From an uncultured Bacteroidales bacterium (lineage in GTDB: Bacteria > Bacteroidota > Bacteroidia > Bacteroidales > Marinilabiliaceae): a DNA stretch of 64,000 nt. This document shows positions 26,045-34,606 of the stretch, piece by piece; within the stretch, counting starts at the first letter, position 1; every line of letters begins with the position of its first letter. The position numbers were made by a program, and so were the translations under genes. The DNA lies in NCBI GenBank assembly GCA_934717675.1, contig CAKUYZ010000003.1, positions 1 to 64,000 on the forward strand. The letters are read 5' to 3'. A model generated the notes under the pieces. The model saw only the letters and a program-made list of their open reading frames with translations. It had not been told where the DNA came from and did no database searches.

Positions 26045-26611
26045 ATGGCAACAACTGCAGATTTCCGCAATGGCATGTGCATTGAGTACAACGGCCAGCT
26101 GTACATCATCGTCAAGTTCCTCCACGTCAAGCCTGGCAAGGGCCCGGCTTTCGTCCGCACCACACTGAAGAACCTCAAGACAGGCAAGGTGATTGACAAC
26201 ACGTTCAACTCCGGTGTCAAGATCACCGAGGCTCGCGTGGAGCATCGCCAATACCAGTTCACATATAAGGACAACCTCGGCTACCACCTTATGAACTCCG
26301 AGACCTACGAGGAGATCGTCTTGTCCGAGGATCAGATTCCTAACGCCGACCTGATGAAGGAGGGCGAGAGCATCGAGGTGGTCGTTCACGCAGAGACCGA
26401 GACCGTCCTCACGGCCGAGCTGCCCCCCTTCATGACTTTCGAGGTCACCTATACCGAGCCTGGCGTCCGTGGAGACACGTCGTCCACCACCTCCCTCAAG
26501 CCCGCCACCATCGAGACTGGCGCCACCATTATGGTGCCCCTCTTCGTCAATCAGGGCGACAAGATTAAGGTGGACACCCGCGACCGCTCATACGTAGAGC
26601 GCGTCAAGTAA
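26045..26611 (+). CDS. efp: Elongation factor P
   Basis: 188 residues, three-domain EF-P of normal length. EF-P relieves ribosomes stalled at polyproline. The tip loop reads KPGKGPAF with Lys32 at the position that is modified in many bacteria; no modification enzyme gene is in the window. The C-terminal OB domain contains [18 protein letters not shown] and ends near [13 protein letters not shown]. Single-gene transcript with its own promoter and a perfect terminator. Confidence 0.96.
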   Translation: MATTADFRNGMCIEYNGQLYIIVKFLHVKPGKGPAFVRTTLKNLKTGKVIDNTFNSGVKITEARVEHRQYQFTYKDNLGYHLMNSETYEEIVLSEDQIPNADLMKEGESIEVVVHAETETVLTAELPPFMTFEVTYTEPGVRGDTSSTTSLKPATIETGATIMVPLFVNQGDKIKVDTRDRSYVERVK

Positions 26612-26667
26612 GGGGTCTCGTCTCCTCTCCTGCGCGGCCTGGCGGCAGGCGGCGGCAACACACGCGG

Positions 26668-26708
26668 AGCCGCGGGCTAGCACCAGCCCGCGGCTCTTTC
26701 TCTTTTTT
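26668..26708 (+). terminator. Rho-independent terminator after efp
   Basis: Perfect 11-bp stem AGCCGCGGGCT / AGCCCGCGGCT, 6-base loop, then CTTTCTCTTTTTT. Confidence 0.93.
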
Positions 26709-26771
26709 CACGCCCACCTCACACTCGTTTAAGTAAGCGGCTAGGCCGCAAGGCTAAAATAACGGCAACCT

Positions 26772-28010
26772 ATGGCATCAGACAGAAATGTGGTCCGCCT
26801 CTATAAGGAGAAGCTCAACCTCCTGCTAGATGTGGCCCAGACGGTCAATGAAGACAGCAGCGTCGAGGAGCTTATGGCCGAGTTTGAGTCCCTGCTCCGA
26901 GACGAGCTGGGCGTGGGGAGAATACTTGTCTTCACCAAGGACGACGGCCGCTGGCGGTGCATCCTCCAGAGCAACGTCTCTGACAGTCAGCGAGACTCCA
27001 TTGACATTGGCCGAGACATGAGCGGCGTGGAGGGCATTGAGAATCTGGCCATGAAGGAAATCCCCTCCCTTGAGGGTTTCGACGCCATCATCCCGCTGCG
27101 CCACAAGTATAAGGTAATGGGATATGTGGTGGTGGGAGACAGCGAGTTGGGGGACGGCATCAGCCCCACGCTGCGCAACCTCAAATTCATCCAGATCCTC
27201 TCCAACATCATCATCGTCTTCATCGAGAACAAGAAGATGCAGGCGAAGCTGTTGCGGCAAGAGGGGTTGCGACAAGAGCTCGCCTTGGCCTCCCGAATCC
27301 AGACGGGCCTCATCCCGCCCGAGGGTATGCTCCTTCAGACGGGCCACACCCGCGCCATGTCATATTACCACCCGCATGATCAGGTGGGCGGAGACTATTT
27401 CGACATCTTGCGCCTCGGCCCAAACACCGTCGGCTTCTGCATTGCGGATGTGAGCGGCAAGGGCGTGGCCGCCGCGCTCCTCATGTCCAACTTCCAGGCC
27501 ATGGTTCGGGCCCTCTTCACAGCCAAGGTGAGCCTCCGCTCGCTGGTGGAGGATCTCAACCGCCGAGTGTGCCAAAACACAAGCGGCGAGAAGTTCATAA
27601 CATTCTTCATTGGCCGATACAACTGCCTGACTGGTCGCCTGCACTATGTCAATGCCGGCCACCTGCCGCCCATCGTGAGCAGCCTGGGCGAGGTGAAAGA
27701 GCTGATGAGCGGCTCCATAGGGCTGGGCATGCTAGACGAGATGCCGGGTGTTGACGTGGGCTGCGTCAGATTGCGCAAGGGCGACTTGGTCGTGGCCTAT
27801 ACCGATGGGCTTGTGGAGGTTGACGAGGGCGCCACCATGGGAAGCAATCAAGACAAGGTGGTGGAGATAATGAAAAAGTCGATGGGCATTGACCGCACCA
27901 TGGGCGAGCTGGCCAGCCTCGCAGAGGCCACGAGGGCCGCGGGTAAGTCTTTTGATGACACGTCGGTCTTGGCCATTGAGGTGACGCGGGCCCCATTGCT
28001 GCCATTCTGA
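26772..28010 (+). CDS. GAF-SpoIIE (PP2C-type) serine/threonine phosphatase
   Basis: 412 residues. A GAF-like sensor domain covers about 12-165 (SVEELMAEFESLL, GVGRILVFTKDDGRW), a short coiled linker follows (LLRQEGLRQELALASRIQ), and a SpoIIE phosphatase domain covers about 200-412. Metal-binding acids are present: Asp in GGDYFD, Asp in IADVSGKG, Asp in AYTDGLVE and Asp in FDDTSVL. Such proteins usually dephosphorylate anti-sigma-factor antagonists, but no such partner gene is adjacent, so the target is unknown. I see no TAnnTTTG upstream. Confidence 0.9.
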   Translation: MASDRNVVRLYKEKLNLLLDVAQTVNEDSSVEELMAEFESLLRDELGVGRILVFTKDDGRWRCILQSNVSDSQRDSIDIGRDMSGVEGIENLAMKEIPSLEGFDAIIPLRHKYKVMGYVVVGDSELGDGISPTLRNLKFIQILSNIIIVFIENKKMQAKLLRQEGLRQELALASRIQTGLIPPEGMLLQTGHTRAMSYYHPHDQVGGDYFDILRLGPNTVGFCIADVSGKGVAAALLMSNFQAMVRALFTAKVSLRSLVEDLNRRVCQNTSGEKFITFFIGRYNCLTGRLHYVNAGHLPPIVSSLGEVKELMSGSIGLGMLDEMPGVDVGCVRLRKGDLVVAYTDGLVEVDEGATMGSNQDKVVEIMKKSMGIDRTMGELASLAEATRAAGKSFDDTSVLAIEVTRAPLLPF

Positions 28011-28035
28011 CGCAATGAAAGGCGAATAAATTAAC

Positions 28036-28043
28036 TATTTTTG
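28036..28043 (+). promoter_or_regulatory. -7 promoter element of pssA
   Basis: TATTTTTG, 43 bases before the ATG at 28086. Confidence 0.55.
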
Positions 28044-28085
28044 CGAGCGAGCGCCTTGTGGCGAGATATAAATTTCAGAAAACAG

Positions 28086-28826
28086 ATGTCTATTAAAAAA
28101 TACATCCCCAACGCGATCACGTCGATGAACCTCTTCTGCGGCGTCTTGGCCGTGACGTGCGCCTTTGAGGGGATGCTTCAGGCTGCCGCCCTCTTCATTA
28201 TCGGCGGGGCGGTGTTTGACTTCTTTGACGGCTTCGCGGCCCGTGCCTTGGGCGTGAGCGGCCCCATGGGCAAGGAGCTGGACTCTTTGGCTGACAATAT
28301 ATCTTTCGGCCTCGCCCCAGCCGCCATCTATTCGGCCTATATGCGTTGGGCGCTCACGGGCAGCCTCACCACGCCGCTTGCCGACATGGAGGCCCGTCAG
28401 GTGGTCATAGTGGCCGCGCCGCTCATCTTGGCAGTGTTCGCGGGCCTCAGGTTGGCCAAGTTCAACATTGACGAGCGTCAGACCGAGAGTTTCCTTGGCC
28501 TCACCACCACGGCCACGGGTCTCTTCACGGCCTCGCTTTTCTGGATGATGCCCGGCCACGAGGAGCTCTTTGCCCGCGTGCTGTCTCCCGCCGTGGTGCT
28601 GCTGATGGTGGCGGTGTTCTGTGTGTTGCTTGTGAGCGAGATTCCGATGTTCTCCCTCAAAGTGAAGCATTGGACGTGGGCCGGCAATCAGCTCAAGGTC
28701 ATCTTGCTGGTGGTGGGGCTCGTTAGCATTGTATTTATGGGGCTTGGCGGCATCAGCGTCACCATTCTGCTCTATACCGTCTTTTCCATTGTGCGCAGCT
28801 TGGCTGCGTCTGCTATAAAAAAATAG
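28086..28826 (+). CDS. pssA: CDP-diacylglycerol--serine O-phosphatidyltransferase
   Basis: 246 residues from ATG at 28086 (the promoter excludes the longer frame). The CDP-alcohol phosphotransferase signature is intact: D-x2-D-G-x2-A-R-x8-G-x3-D-x3-D, seen from FDFFDGFAAR to LDSLAD near 45-70. Several membrane helices follow. It makes phosphatidylserine, the precursor of phosphatidylethanolamine, in the inner membrane. A phosphoserine phosphatase, which makes the serine substrate, lies one gene downstream. Confidence 0.93.
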   Translation: MSIKKYIPNAITSMNLFCGVLAVTCAFEGMLQAAALFIIGGAVFDFFDGFAARALGVSGPMGKELDSLADNISFGLAPAAIYSAYMRWALTGSLTTPLADMEARQVVIVAAPLILAVFAGLRLAKFNIDERQTESFLGLTTTATGLFTASLFWMMPGHEELFARVLSPAVVLLMVAVFCVLLVSEIPMFSLKVKHWTWAGNQLKVILLVVGLVSIVFMGLGGISVTILLYTVFSIVRSLAASAIKK

Positions 28827-28855
28827 ACCTGGCGCGTGGAGGCGCGAGACCAATC

Positions 28856-31558
28856 ATGACAGCGGCGACAAAACGTATATTATGGACTGGCGCGGCCATG
28901 GCGGTGGTTACCGTCGTGGCCGTCGTGGCCGTATGGATTGGCCTCAACAAGCAATATAGGGCGCCATCGCCCACGCGTTGCCTCCCGTCCGGCACCACGC
29001 TCCTGACCCGTCTGGGCGCAAGGGGCGAGGTGGCGGGGCGCATAGCCTCGTCTCGATATGGCTCTGAGTTGCTGGACGTTGTGGGCGGCGATGTCGTCCT
29101 GGGCCTGGCGCAGCGGATGGACTCTCTCTTCTCTACCGATGTCATAGAGTCCCCGGCATTGTCGGGTCGCGACCTCTACGTCTCATTCACCATGCGTCCT
29201 GACGGGCGTATGAGCCAGTTTGCGGCCTCCTTCAAGCTGAATAATCGCTTGGAGTGGCACAAGGCTATGAGCGCCCTTCGAGGCCGCGACGGGGTGGAGG
29301 TGGTAGATACAGCCGTCTCGGGCCACGGCCTTTTCTTGCTTAGGCAGCGCGGCGAGTCCGCGCCCCTATTTATGGCCGCCGGCGGCGGATGCCTTTTTGC
29401 GTCCACCACGCCAGACTTGTTGCTCAGTTTTGGCCAAGACAGCGTCACGCCCATGCGAGACGACGCGTCTTTCTCAACCATTGAGCGCACCGTGGCGGCA
29501 GACGCCCCAATCTCTGTCTTCATCAATGGCCGCTCGCTGCGCTCACTCCCCGCGCCCGTCAAGTCTCAGATGCTCAAGGGCGAGCTTGCCAAGGCCATAT
29601 TGACCATGGGCGGCGGCAGCGACTGGATGGCCATGGATATTGGCCTGCATCCCGATGGCCTCTCGGCCGACGGTTTCGCCGTGGCCCCTAGGCCGTCCGT
29701 GGCTATGCTCACGGCCCGCGAGACTACAGACGAACTCAATGTGGCGCGCCGCGTGCCTCGCGGGGTGTGCCGCTTCGAGCGCATTGGCGCGGGGCTTCGC
29801 GGGCTCTCTTCGGCCTCGTTTTCAGAGGCTTTGGGGGCAGACAGCGCGGGCTTGGCCTATCGCACCGGCCAGAGCGAGATCTTTCGCCAGACGGGCGTAG
29901 ATGTTGAGGCTCTTCTCTCACAAGTCTTCTCGGCCGAGATGGCCCTTTGCTCATACCCAGAGCCCGATGCCGACTTCCTTGTCGTGGACACCCGAGGCGG
30001 CACAATGGCTCAAGCCACGCTGACGCAGGCCATAACGGCCCTCCACGGTGGCACGCCTCCCATGGTCATTGGCGAGATTGCGCCGGGCGAGGGGGCCGTG
30101 CCGGCGGGCGTGGTGGCGCGCAGGGCCGACGCCGAGCAGGTGGCGGAAGTGAGCATCCCCGTCTACGCCGGTTTCACGCAGTCGGACGAGTTGTTTTTCC
30201 TCCCCCGTCTCTTCGGCAGGCAAGTGCCGTCGCGCCTCTTCTTCCGATATGAAGACGCCCTCGTCTTGGCCAACAGTATGGACGTGTTGCGCCGCGTGCT
30301 TGTGGACTACGTGGTGGGCGCGACTATGGAGGGCTATGCCAACTATTCCGCGCTTCGCTCACACTTTGGCGGCGAGTGCTCACGTTTCGTCTTTGAGCGC
30401 CAGTCTGACGACACATCGTTTGGCATAGTTTGCAGCCAACTCACCGTGGCGGGCCGATTGCCCTATGTGAGCGTCTTCGCGCAGACGCCACTGGCTGAGG
30501 AGCATCACGCCACGCGCCGCCCAACGTGGCAGACGCGGCTCGACACGTTGCTATGCGGGCCCATATATGGCGTTGAAAACCACTATACTCATCTGACCGA
30601 GTGCCTCGCCCAAGACCGTGATCACAAGCTGTGCCTGATTGGCGCGGATGGCATGTTGCTCTGGAAGAGGCCGGTGGATGGGCCCGTGGTGGGCCCTGTG
30701 AGCCAGATCGACTTCTATGGCAACGGCAAATTGCAATACCTCTTCTCCACGCCGCAGTCGGTCTACATCATAGACCGACTGGGCAACGATGTAGGCGCGT
30801 TCCCCGTGCGCCTGCCTTCGGCCTCGGTGAGCGGGGCCAGCGCGGCCACATATTCTGACGGCAGCCCAATGAGGATTTTTGTCGGTTGCCAGGGGGGTGT
30901 TGCCCTTTTCGGCCCCGACGGCAAAGAGGTGGAGGGCTGGAAACCCCAACACCCAGAGGGACAGTTGCAGGGAGTGGCGCGTCACTTGGTGTGCGGCGGC
31001 AAAGACTTCATTGTGTACCGAGACCAATACTCTTACTATTTCACCGACCGCCGCGGCTCACGGCGACTGACCACGCAGCCCTTGGCCCCCGGCACCCGCA
31101 GCGAGATGGCCGTGGCGAAATCGGGGAAGTATTTTGTCACCACGACCACAGACGGCAGCGTGATAGGCATAGACCCGTCAGATGGCAAACTGTCTCGTTT
31201 GGCTCTTGACAGCATAGGCCCGGAAAACATTGCCAGACCCATCGACGCGTCGGCCTACCTTGTGGCCGGTCGGCGCATGGCGGCCGTCATTGACGTGACC
31301 GGAGACAGCCCTAAGGTAAGAGCAGAGTGGCGCACTGGGCTCCAGAGCCTCGGCATGGTGGCCGTGGCCGGCGGCTTCATTGCCCTGTATGATGACAAAG
31401 CCGAGGAAGTGAGGATATTCTCAATGGCCGATGGCCACGAGATGCCAGCCTCCCCGCTCAAATCTTGCGGCAGCATGGCCCTTGGCGAGGCAAAAGAAGG
31501 GTTCGCCGTCTACACCGTGGGGCAGGCGGGAGAGGTGGCTCAGACGCCTGTAAAGTAG
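28856..31558 (+). CDS. Large membrane-anchored protein of unknown function (DUF3352-like)
   Basis: 900 residues. One hydrophobic segment at about 9-29 looks like an uncleaved anchor, leaving a large extracytoplasmic chain. The N-terminal 450 residues contain repeated LPSGTTLLTRL, MTRLSF-like and VFINGRSL segments that recall the DUF3352 pattern of Bacteroidales; the last 300 contain strand repeats resembling propeller blades (LIGADGMLLWKRPVDGP, IFVGCQGGVALFGPDGKEV, GSVIGIDPSDGK). Fold and family are my inference from these patterns. It sits between pssA (30 bases upstream) and serB (53 bases downstream), and is probably co-transcribed with both. Confidence 0.65.
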   Translation: MTAATKRILWTGAAMAVVTVVAVVAVWIGLNKQYRAPSPTRCLPSGTTLLTRLGARGEVAGRIASSRYGSELLDVVGGDVVLGLAQRMDSLFSTDVIESPALSGRDLYVSFTMRPDGRMSQFAASFKLNNRLEWHKAMSALRGRDGVEVVDTAVSGHGLFLLRQRGESAPLFMAAGGGCLFASTTPDLLLSFGQDSVTPMRDDASFSTIERTVAADAPISVFINGRSLRSLPAPVKSQMLKGELAKAILTMGGGSDWMAMDIGLHPDGLSADGFAVAPRPSVAMLTARETTDELNVARRVPRGVCRFERIGAGLRGLSSASFSEALGADSAGLAYRTGQSEIFRQTGVDVEALLSQVFSAEMALCSYPEPDADFLVVDTRGGTMAQATLTQAITALHGGTPPMVIGEIAPGEGAVPAGVVARRADAEQVAEVSIPVYAGFTQSDELFFLPRLFGRQVPSRLFFRYEDALVLANSMDVLRRVLVDYVVGATMEGYANYSALRSHFGGECSRFVFERQSDDTSFGIVCSQLTVAGRLPYVSVFAQTPLAEEHHATRRPTWQTRLDTLLCGPIYGVENHYTHLTECLAQDRDHKLCLIGADGMLLWKRPVDGPVVGPVSQIDFYGNGKLQYLFSTPQSVYIIDRLGNDVGAFPVRLPSASVSGASAATYSDGSPMRIFVGCQGGVALFGPDGKEVEGWKPQHPEGQLQGVARHLVCGGKDFIVYRDQYSYYFTDRRGSRRLTTQPLAPGTRSEMAVAKSGKYFVTTTTDGSVIGIDPSDGKLSRLALDSIGPENIARPIDASAYLVAGRRMAAVIDVTGDSPKVRAEWRTGLQSLGMVAVAGGFIALYDDKAEEVRIFSMADGHEMPASPLKSCGSMALGEAKEGFAVYTVGQAGEVAQTPVK

Positions 31559-31611
31559 GCCTACGCCGCAGTTTCACCACTCGCACACATAACACAACGA
31601 CAGAGACCATA

Positions 31612-32841
31612 ATGTCACAAAAGAGTGAGCTTATCCTCATAAACCTCCAGGGCCCCGACCGCCCAGGCCAGACGTCTGAGATAACGCGGGTGTTGGCCAA
31701 CCATAGCGTGGACATATTGGACATTGGCCAAGCCGTGATTCACAACGACTTGAGCCTAGGTATCCTCATCTGCATAACGGACGATTCTGAAGACTCCGCC
31801 TCAATTCTCAAAGACCTGCTCTTCGCGGCATATAAGATTGGGCTGAACATCAAGTTCCAGCTCATCCCGCATGCCGATTATGAGGAGTGGGTGAATCAGC
31901 AAGGCAAGAGCCGCAACATCATAACGCTCATGGCGCGCAAGCTCGAGGGCCGACACGTGGCCGAGGTCGCGCGCATTGTCAAGGAGCAGGGGCTCAACAT
32001 TGACAAGATTGCGCGCCTCACGGGTCGCCGCTCGCTTGAAAACGTTGAGGCCAACGGTGTTATGAGCGTGGTTGAGTTCTCCGTCCGAGGAGTGCCGAAA
32101 GATGAGAACAAGCTCAAGATGGACTTCATCGAGGTCTCGAAAAATTGCGATGTAGACATAGCTTTCCAGGCCGACAACATATTCCGCCGTAACCGTAGGC
32201 TCGTCTGTTTCGATATGGACTCCACGCTCATCCAGACCGAGGTCATCGACGAACTGGCAAGACGCGCCGGCGTCTTCGATCAGGTGGCGGCCATAACGGC
32301 CTCGGCCATGAGAGGCGAGATAGATTTCAAGCAGAGTTTTCTGAAACGCATCAGCCTGCTCAAGGGGCTGGACGAGAGCGTGATGAAAGAGATTGCCGAG
32401 CATCTGCCGCTCACCGAGGGTGCGGAGAGACTTTTCAAGACGCTCAACAAGAGCGGCTACAAGACGGCCATTCTCTCTGGCGGCTTCTCCTATTTCGGAA
32501 ACTACCTGAAGCAGAAGCTCGGCATTGACTATGTCTTTGCCAATGAGCTTGAAGTGGTGGACGGCAAACTCACCGGTCGCCATGTGGGCGACATTGTTGA
32601 TGGGGCCAAGAAAGCCGAGTTGCTCCGTCTGTTGGCCTTTAAGGAAGACATCCATTTGGAGCAATGCATAGCCGTGGGCGATGGCGCAAACGACCTGCCC
32701 ATGATTCAAGAGGCGGGTCTCGGCATCGCTTTCCACGCCAAGCCCAAAGTAAAGGCCACGGCCCAACACTCCATATCCCAAAACGGCCTTGACACGATAC
32801 TTTACCTCATTGGCTTCCGCGACCGCGAGATAAACGCCTAG
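31612..32841 (+). CDS. serB: Phosphoserine phosphatase with N-terminal ACT domains
   Basis: 409 residues from ATG at 31612. Two ACT-type regions lie at about 5-85 and 102-185, followed by the HAD phosphatase with the nucleophile motif DMDST (Asp201, Asp203), SGGF for motif II, Lys near 357 and GDGANDLPM for the closing motif. It catalyses the last step of serine synthesis; the ACT domains suggest feedback by serine, as known in related enzymes. The upstream 49 codons of open frame belong to the previous gene's shadow. Confidence 0.95.
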   Translation: MSQKSELILINLQGPDRPGQTSEITRVLANHSVDILDIGQAVIHNDLSLGILICITDDSEDSASILKDLLFAAYKIGLNIKFQLIPHADYEEWVNQQGKSRNIITLMARKLEGRHVAEVARIVKEQGLNIDKIARLTGRRSLENVEANGVMSVVEFSVRGVPKDENKLKMDFIEVSKNCDVDIAFQADNIFRRNRRLVCFDMDSTLIQTEVIDELARRAGVFDQVAAITASAMRGEIDFKQSFLKRISLLKGLDESVMKEIAEHLPLTEGAERLFKTLNKSGYKTAILSGGFSYFGNYLKQKLGIDYVFANELEVVDGKLTGRHVGDIVDGAKKAELLRLLAFKEDIHLEQCIAVGDGANDLPMIQEAGLGIAFHAKPKVKATAQHSISQNGLDTILYLIGFRDREINA

Positions 32842-32876
32842 CCACCGGCACAACCTAGGCCTGGAAGTTGCGTATA

Positions 32877-32906
32877 ACTCACCTGTGAGTCGCGCCCGTG
32901 AGCGCG
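32877..32906 (+). other. Two adjacent inverted repeats upstream of the leucine-rich repeat gene
   Basis: ACTCAC-CT-GTGAGT at 32877-32890 is followed directly by CGCGC (32891-32895) pairing with GCGCG (32902-32906). The pair ends 26 bases before the ATG. They may be operators or leader hairpins; no TAnnTTTG is visible nearby. Confidence 0.4.
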
Positions 32907-32932
32907 AATGTGCCAAGAAAAAGAACGTCACA

Positions 32933-34498
32933 ATGAAAACGACCTACTCCATTTTATCCGCCATCTTGTTGGCCGCGGCCTCGCTGCCCGCGCTAGCGTC
33001 CGACACGCAGGTAGATGGTATATATTATGATTTTGACCCGTCGACCCGTACGGCCTCTGTGACCTACAAGGGCAGGTGCCAATGCTCTGGCGACGCCTAT
33101 TCGGGCCTCGTCAGAGTCCCGGAGACGGTGGCTTTTGAGGGCAAAGTCTATCGTGTCGTGGCCGTTGGCCCGCACGCTTTCTCCTCTAGCAGGAAGTTGG
33201 AGGCCGTGGTGCTGCCGCGCAGTGTCGAGACCATTGGCTATAACGCTTTTGTGGGCTGCAATGCGCTGACGAGCGTAGAGGTAAAAGAGCCGTCGGCCTT
33301 GCGGCAGATTGACCGTCAGGCTTTCTTGGCCTGCAAGTCCCTCGCGTCTTTCCGCGTCCCGCGCTCTGTGGAAAAGATTGGACGTTACGCTTTTGAGATG
33401 TGCGAGTCTCTTGCCAATGTGACCTATGACGAGCCTTCGTCTCTCACCGAGATTGAGGACTACGTTTTTTGCCGCACGGGACTCCGTGGCGTGAGCGTGC
33501 CAGCTTCCGTCACCTCCATAAGCGCGGTGGCTTTTTGCCAATGCCCCAACATGAAGGAGTTGGTTTTGCCCCGTGGCGTTAAGGTCATAAGCCCGCAAAA
33601 CCCTTTTGCCTATAACACCCAGCTCACGTCAGTCAGCGTGGAGAGCGGAAACGTGGCCTATGACTCCCGCGGCGGCTGCAACGCCATCATTGAGACTGGC
33701 TCCAACACCCTTGTGGCGGGTTGCAAGACGAGCCAAATCCCCACCTCTGTGACCGTGATAGGCCGCAGCGCATTCAACCACTGCACCGACCTCACAGACG
33801 CCGCCCTGCCGGCCTCGATACGTCACATTGGCAAATATGCCTACTTGGGCTGCAAGGGCTTGCGCTCGTTCTACTTCCCGTCTTCAATGGTCAGTATGGC
33901 GGACAGCGTCTTCCAACGCGTCACGACCCTAGACTCTGTCGTGGTCATGACGCAACGCCCCTTTGTGATTGACGAGAGCGACTTTATGCCCGAGACCTAT
34001 GAGCAGGCCACGCTCTATGTCCCTGCCGGTTGCGCGCAAATCTATCGCTCCGCGCCCGTATGGTGTAAGTTTCGCAACATTGTGGAGGCGGACCGATTCG
34101 TTGTCGGCGGCCTCTCCTATGGCGTGCGTGAAGACGGCAAAGCCGAGATCCTCCACCCGACGGAGGGCGTGGCCTATGACGAGACCATTGTGGTGCCGGC
34201 TCGTGTTGTGAGTGGAACTCGTGAGTTTGAGGTGGACGGTGCGGCGGACGGGGCGTTCCGCACGGCCGACGGCGGCACTGTCAAGGCCATTTGGAGAGCA
34301 ACGGACGGCAGGCCTGCCAATATCAGCGTCTATGGCACACGCGGCCACATCCGCATTGAAGGCACCGATGCCGAGGCCAAGGTCTTCAACGCCGGCGGCG
34401 TGATGATGACCAGCACTCGCTCGCGCTCCATTGCCATTGAGCAAGGCGTGTATGTGGTAAAAGTGAATGGCGCGGCGTTCAAAGTCGTTGTTGACTGA
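32933..34498 (+). CDS. Secreted BspA-type leucine-rich repeat protein
   Basis: 521 residues from ATG at 32933. Signal peptide ending near PALAS (residue 23). From about 60 to 370 there are repeated BspA-type LRR units with the pattern I-x2-x-A-F-x2-C-x2-L (for example YRVVAVGPHAFSSSRKLEAV, IGYNAFVGCNALTSV, IGRYAFEMCESLANV). The last 80 residues end with ...AKVFNAGGVMM...IAIEQGVYVVKVNG...VVVD, which resembles the type A C-terminal sorting domain of the type IX secretion system. Surface display is therefore inferred. BspA-like proteins often bind host or matrix proteins. Ends at a hairpin (34518-34566). Confidence 0.82.
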   Translation: MKTTYSILSAILLAAASLPALASDTQVDGIYYDFDPSTRTASVTYKGRCQCSGDAYSGLVRVPETVAFEGKVYRVVAVGPHAFSSSRKLEAVVLPRSVETIGYNAFVGCNALTSVEVKEPSALRQIDRQAFLACKSLASFRVPRSVEKIGRYAFEMCESLANVTYDEPSSLTEIEDYVFCRTGLRGVSVPASVTSISAVAFCQCPNMKELVLPRGVKVISPQNPFAYNTQLTSVSVESGNVAYDSRGGCNAIIETGSNTLVAGCKTSQIPTSVTVIGRSAFNHCTDLTDAALPASIRHIGKYAYLGCKGLRSFYFPSSMVSMADSVFQRVTTLDSVVVMTQRPFVIDESDFMPETYEQATLYVPAGCAQIYRSAPVWCKFRNIVEADRFVVGGLSYGVREDGKAEILHPTEGVAYDETIVVPARVVSGTREFEVDGAADGAFRTADGGTVKAIWRATDGRPANISVYGTRGHIRIEGTDAEAKVFNAGGVMMTSTRSRSIAIEQGVYVVKVNGAAFKVVVD

Positions 34499-34517
34499 CA
34501 GTCTGGCGCAAGATATT

Positions 34518-34566
34518 GTGCGGGGCGCGGAGGCTGGCTTCAATGCCGCCATGCCGCGCCCCGCAC
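34518..34566 (+). terminator. Large hairpin between the LRR gene and dxs
   Basis: Perfect 13-bp stem (34518-34530 with 34554-34566, core GTGCGGGGCGCGG) 20 bases past the stop codon. No U tract follows; it ends 15 bases before the dxs -7 element. Confidence 0.65.
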
Positions 34567-34580
34567 GTTGTAAAAATGCG

Positions 34581-34588
34581 TATCTTTG
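34581..34588 (+). promoter_or_regulatory. -7 promoter element of dxs
   Basis: TATCTTTG, 19 bases before the ATG at 34607; this excludes the TTG at 34586 as start. Confidence 0.65.
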
Positions 34589-34606
34589 CACCGTTTTTTA
34601 GGCTCA

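Noticed and set aside
31801..32931. 376-codon open frame antisense to serB
   Set aside because: Mirror of the serB frame; serB motifs are intact on the other strand.
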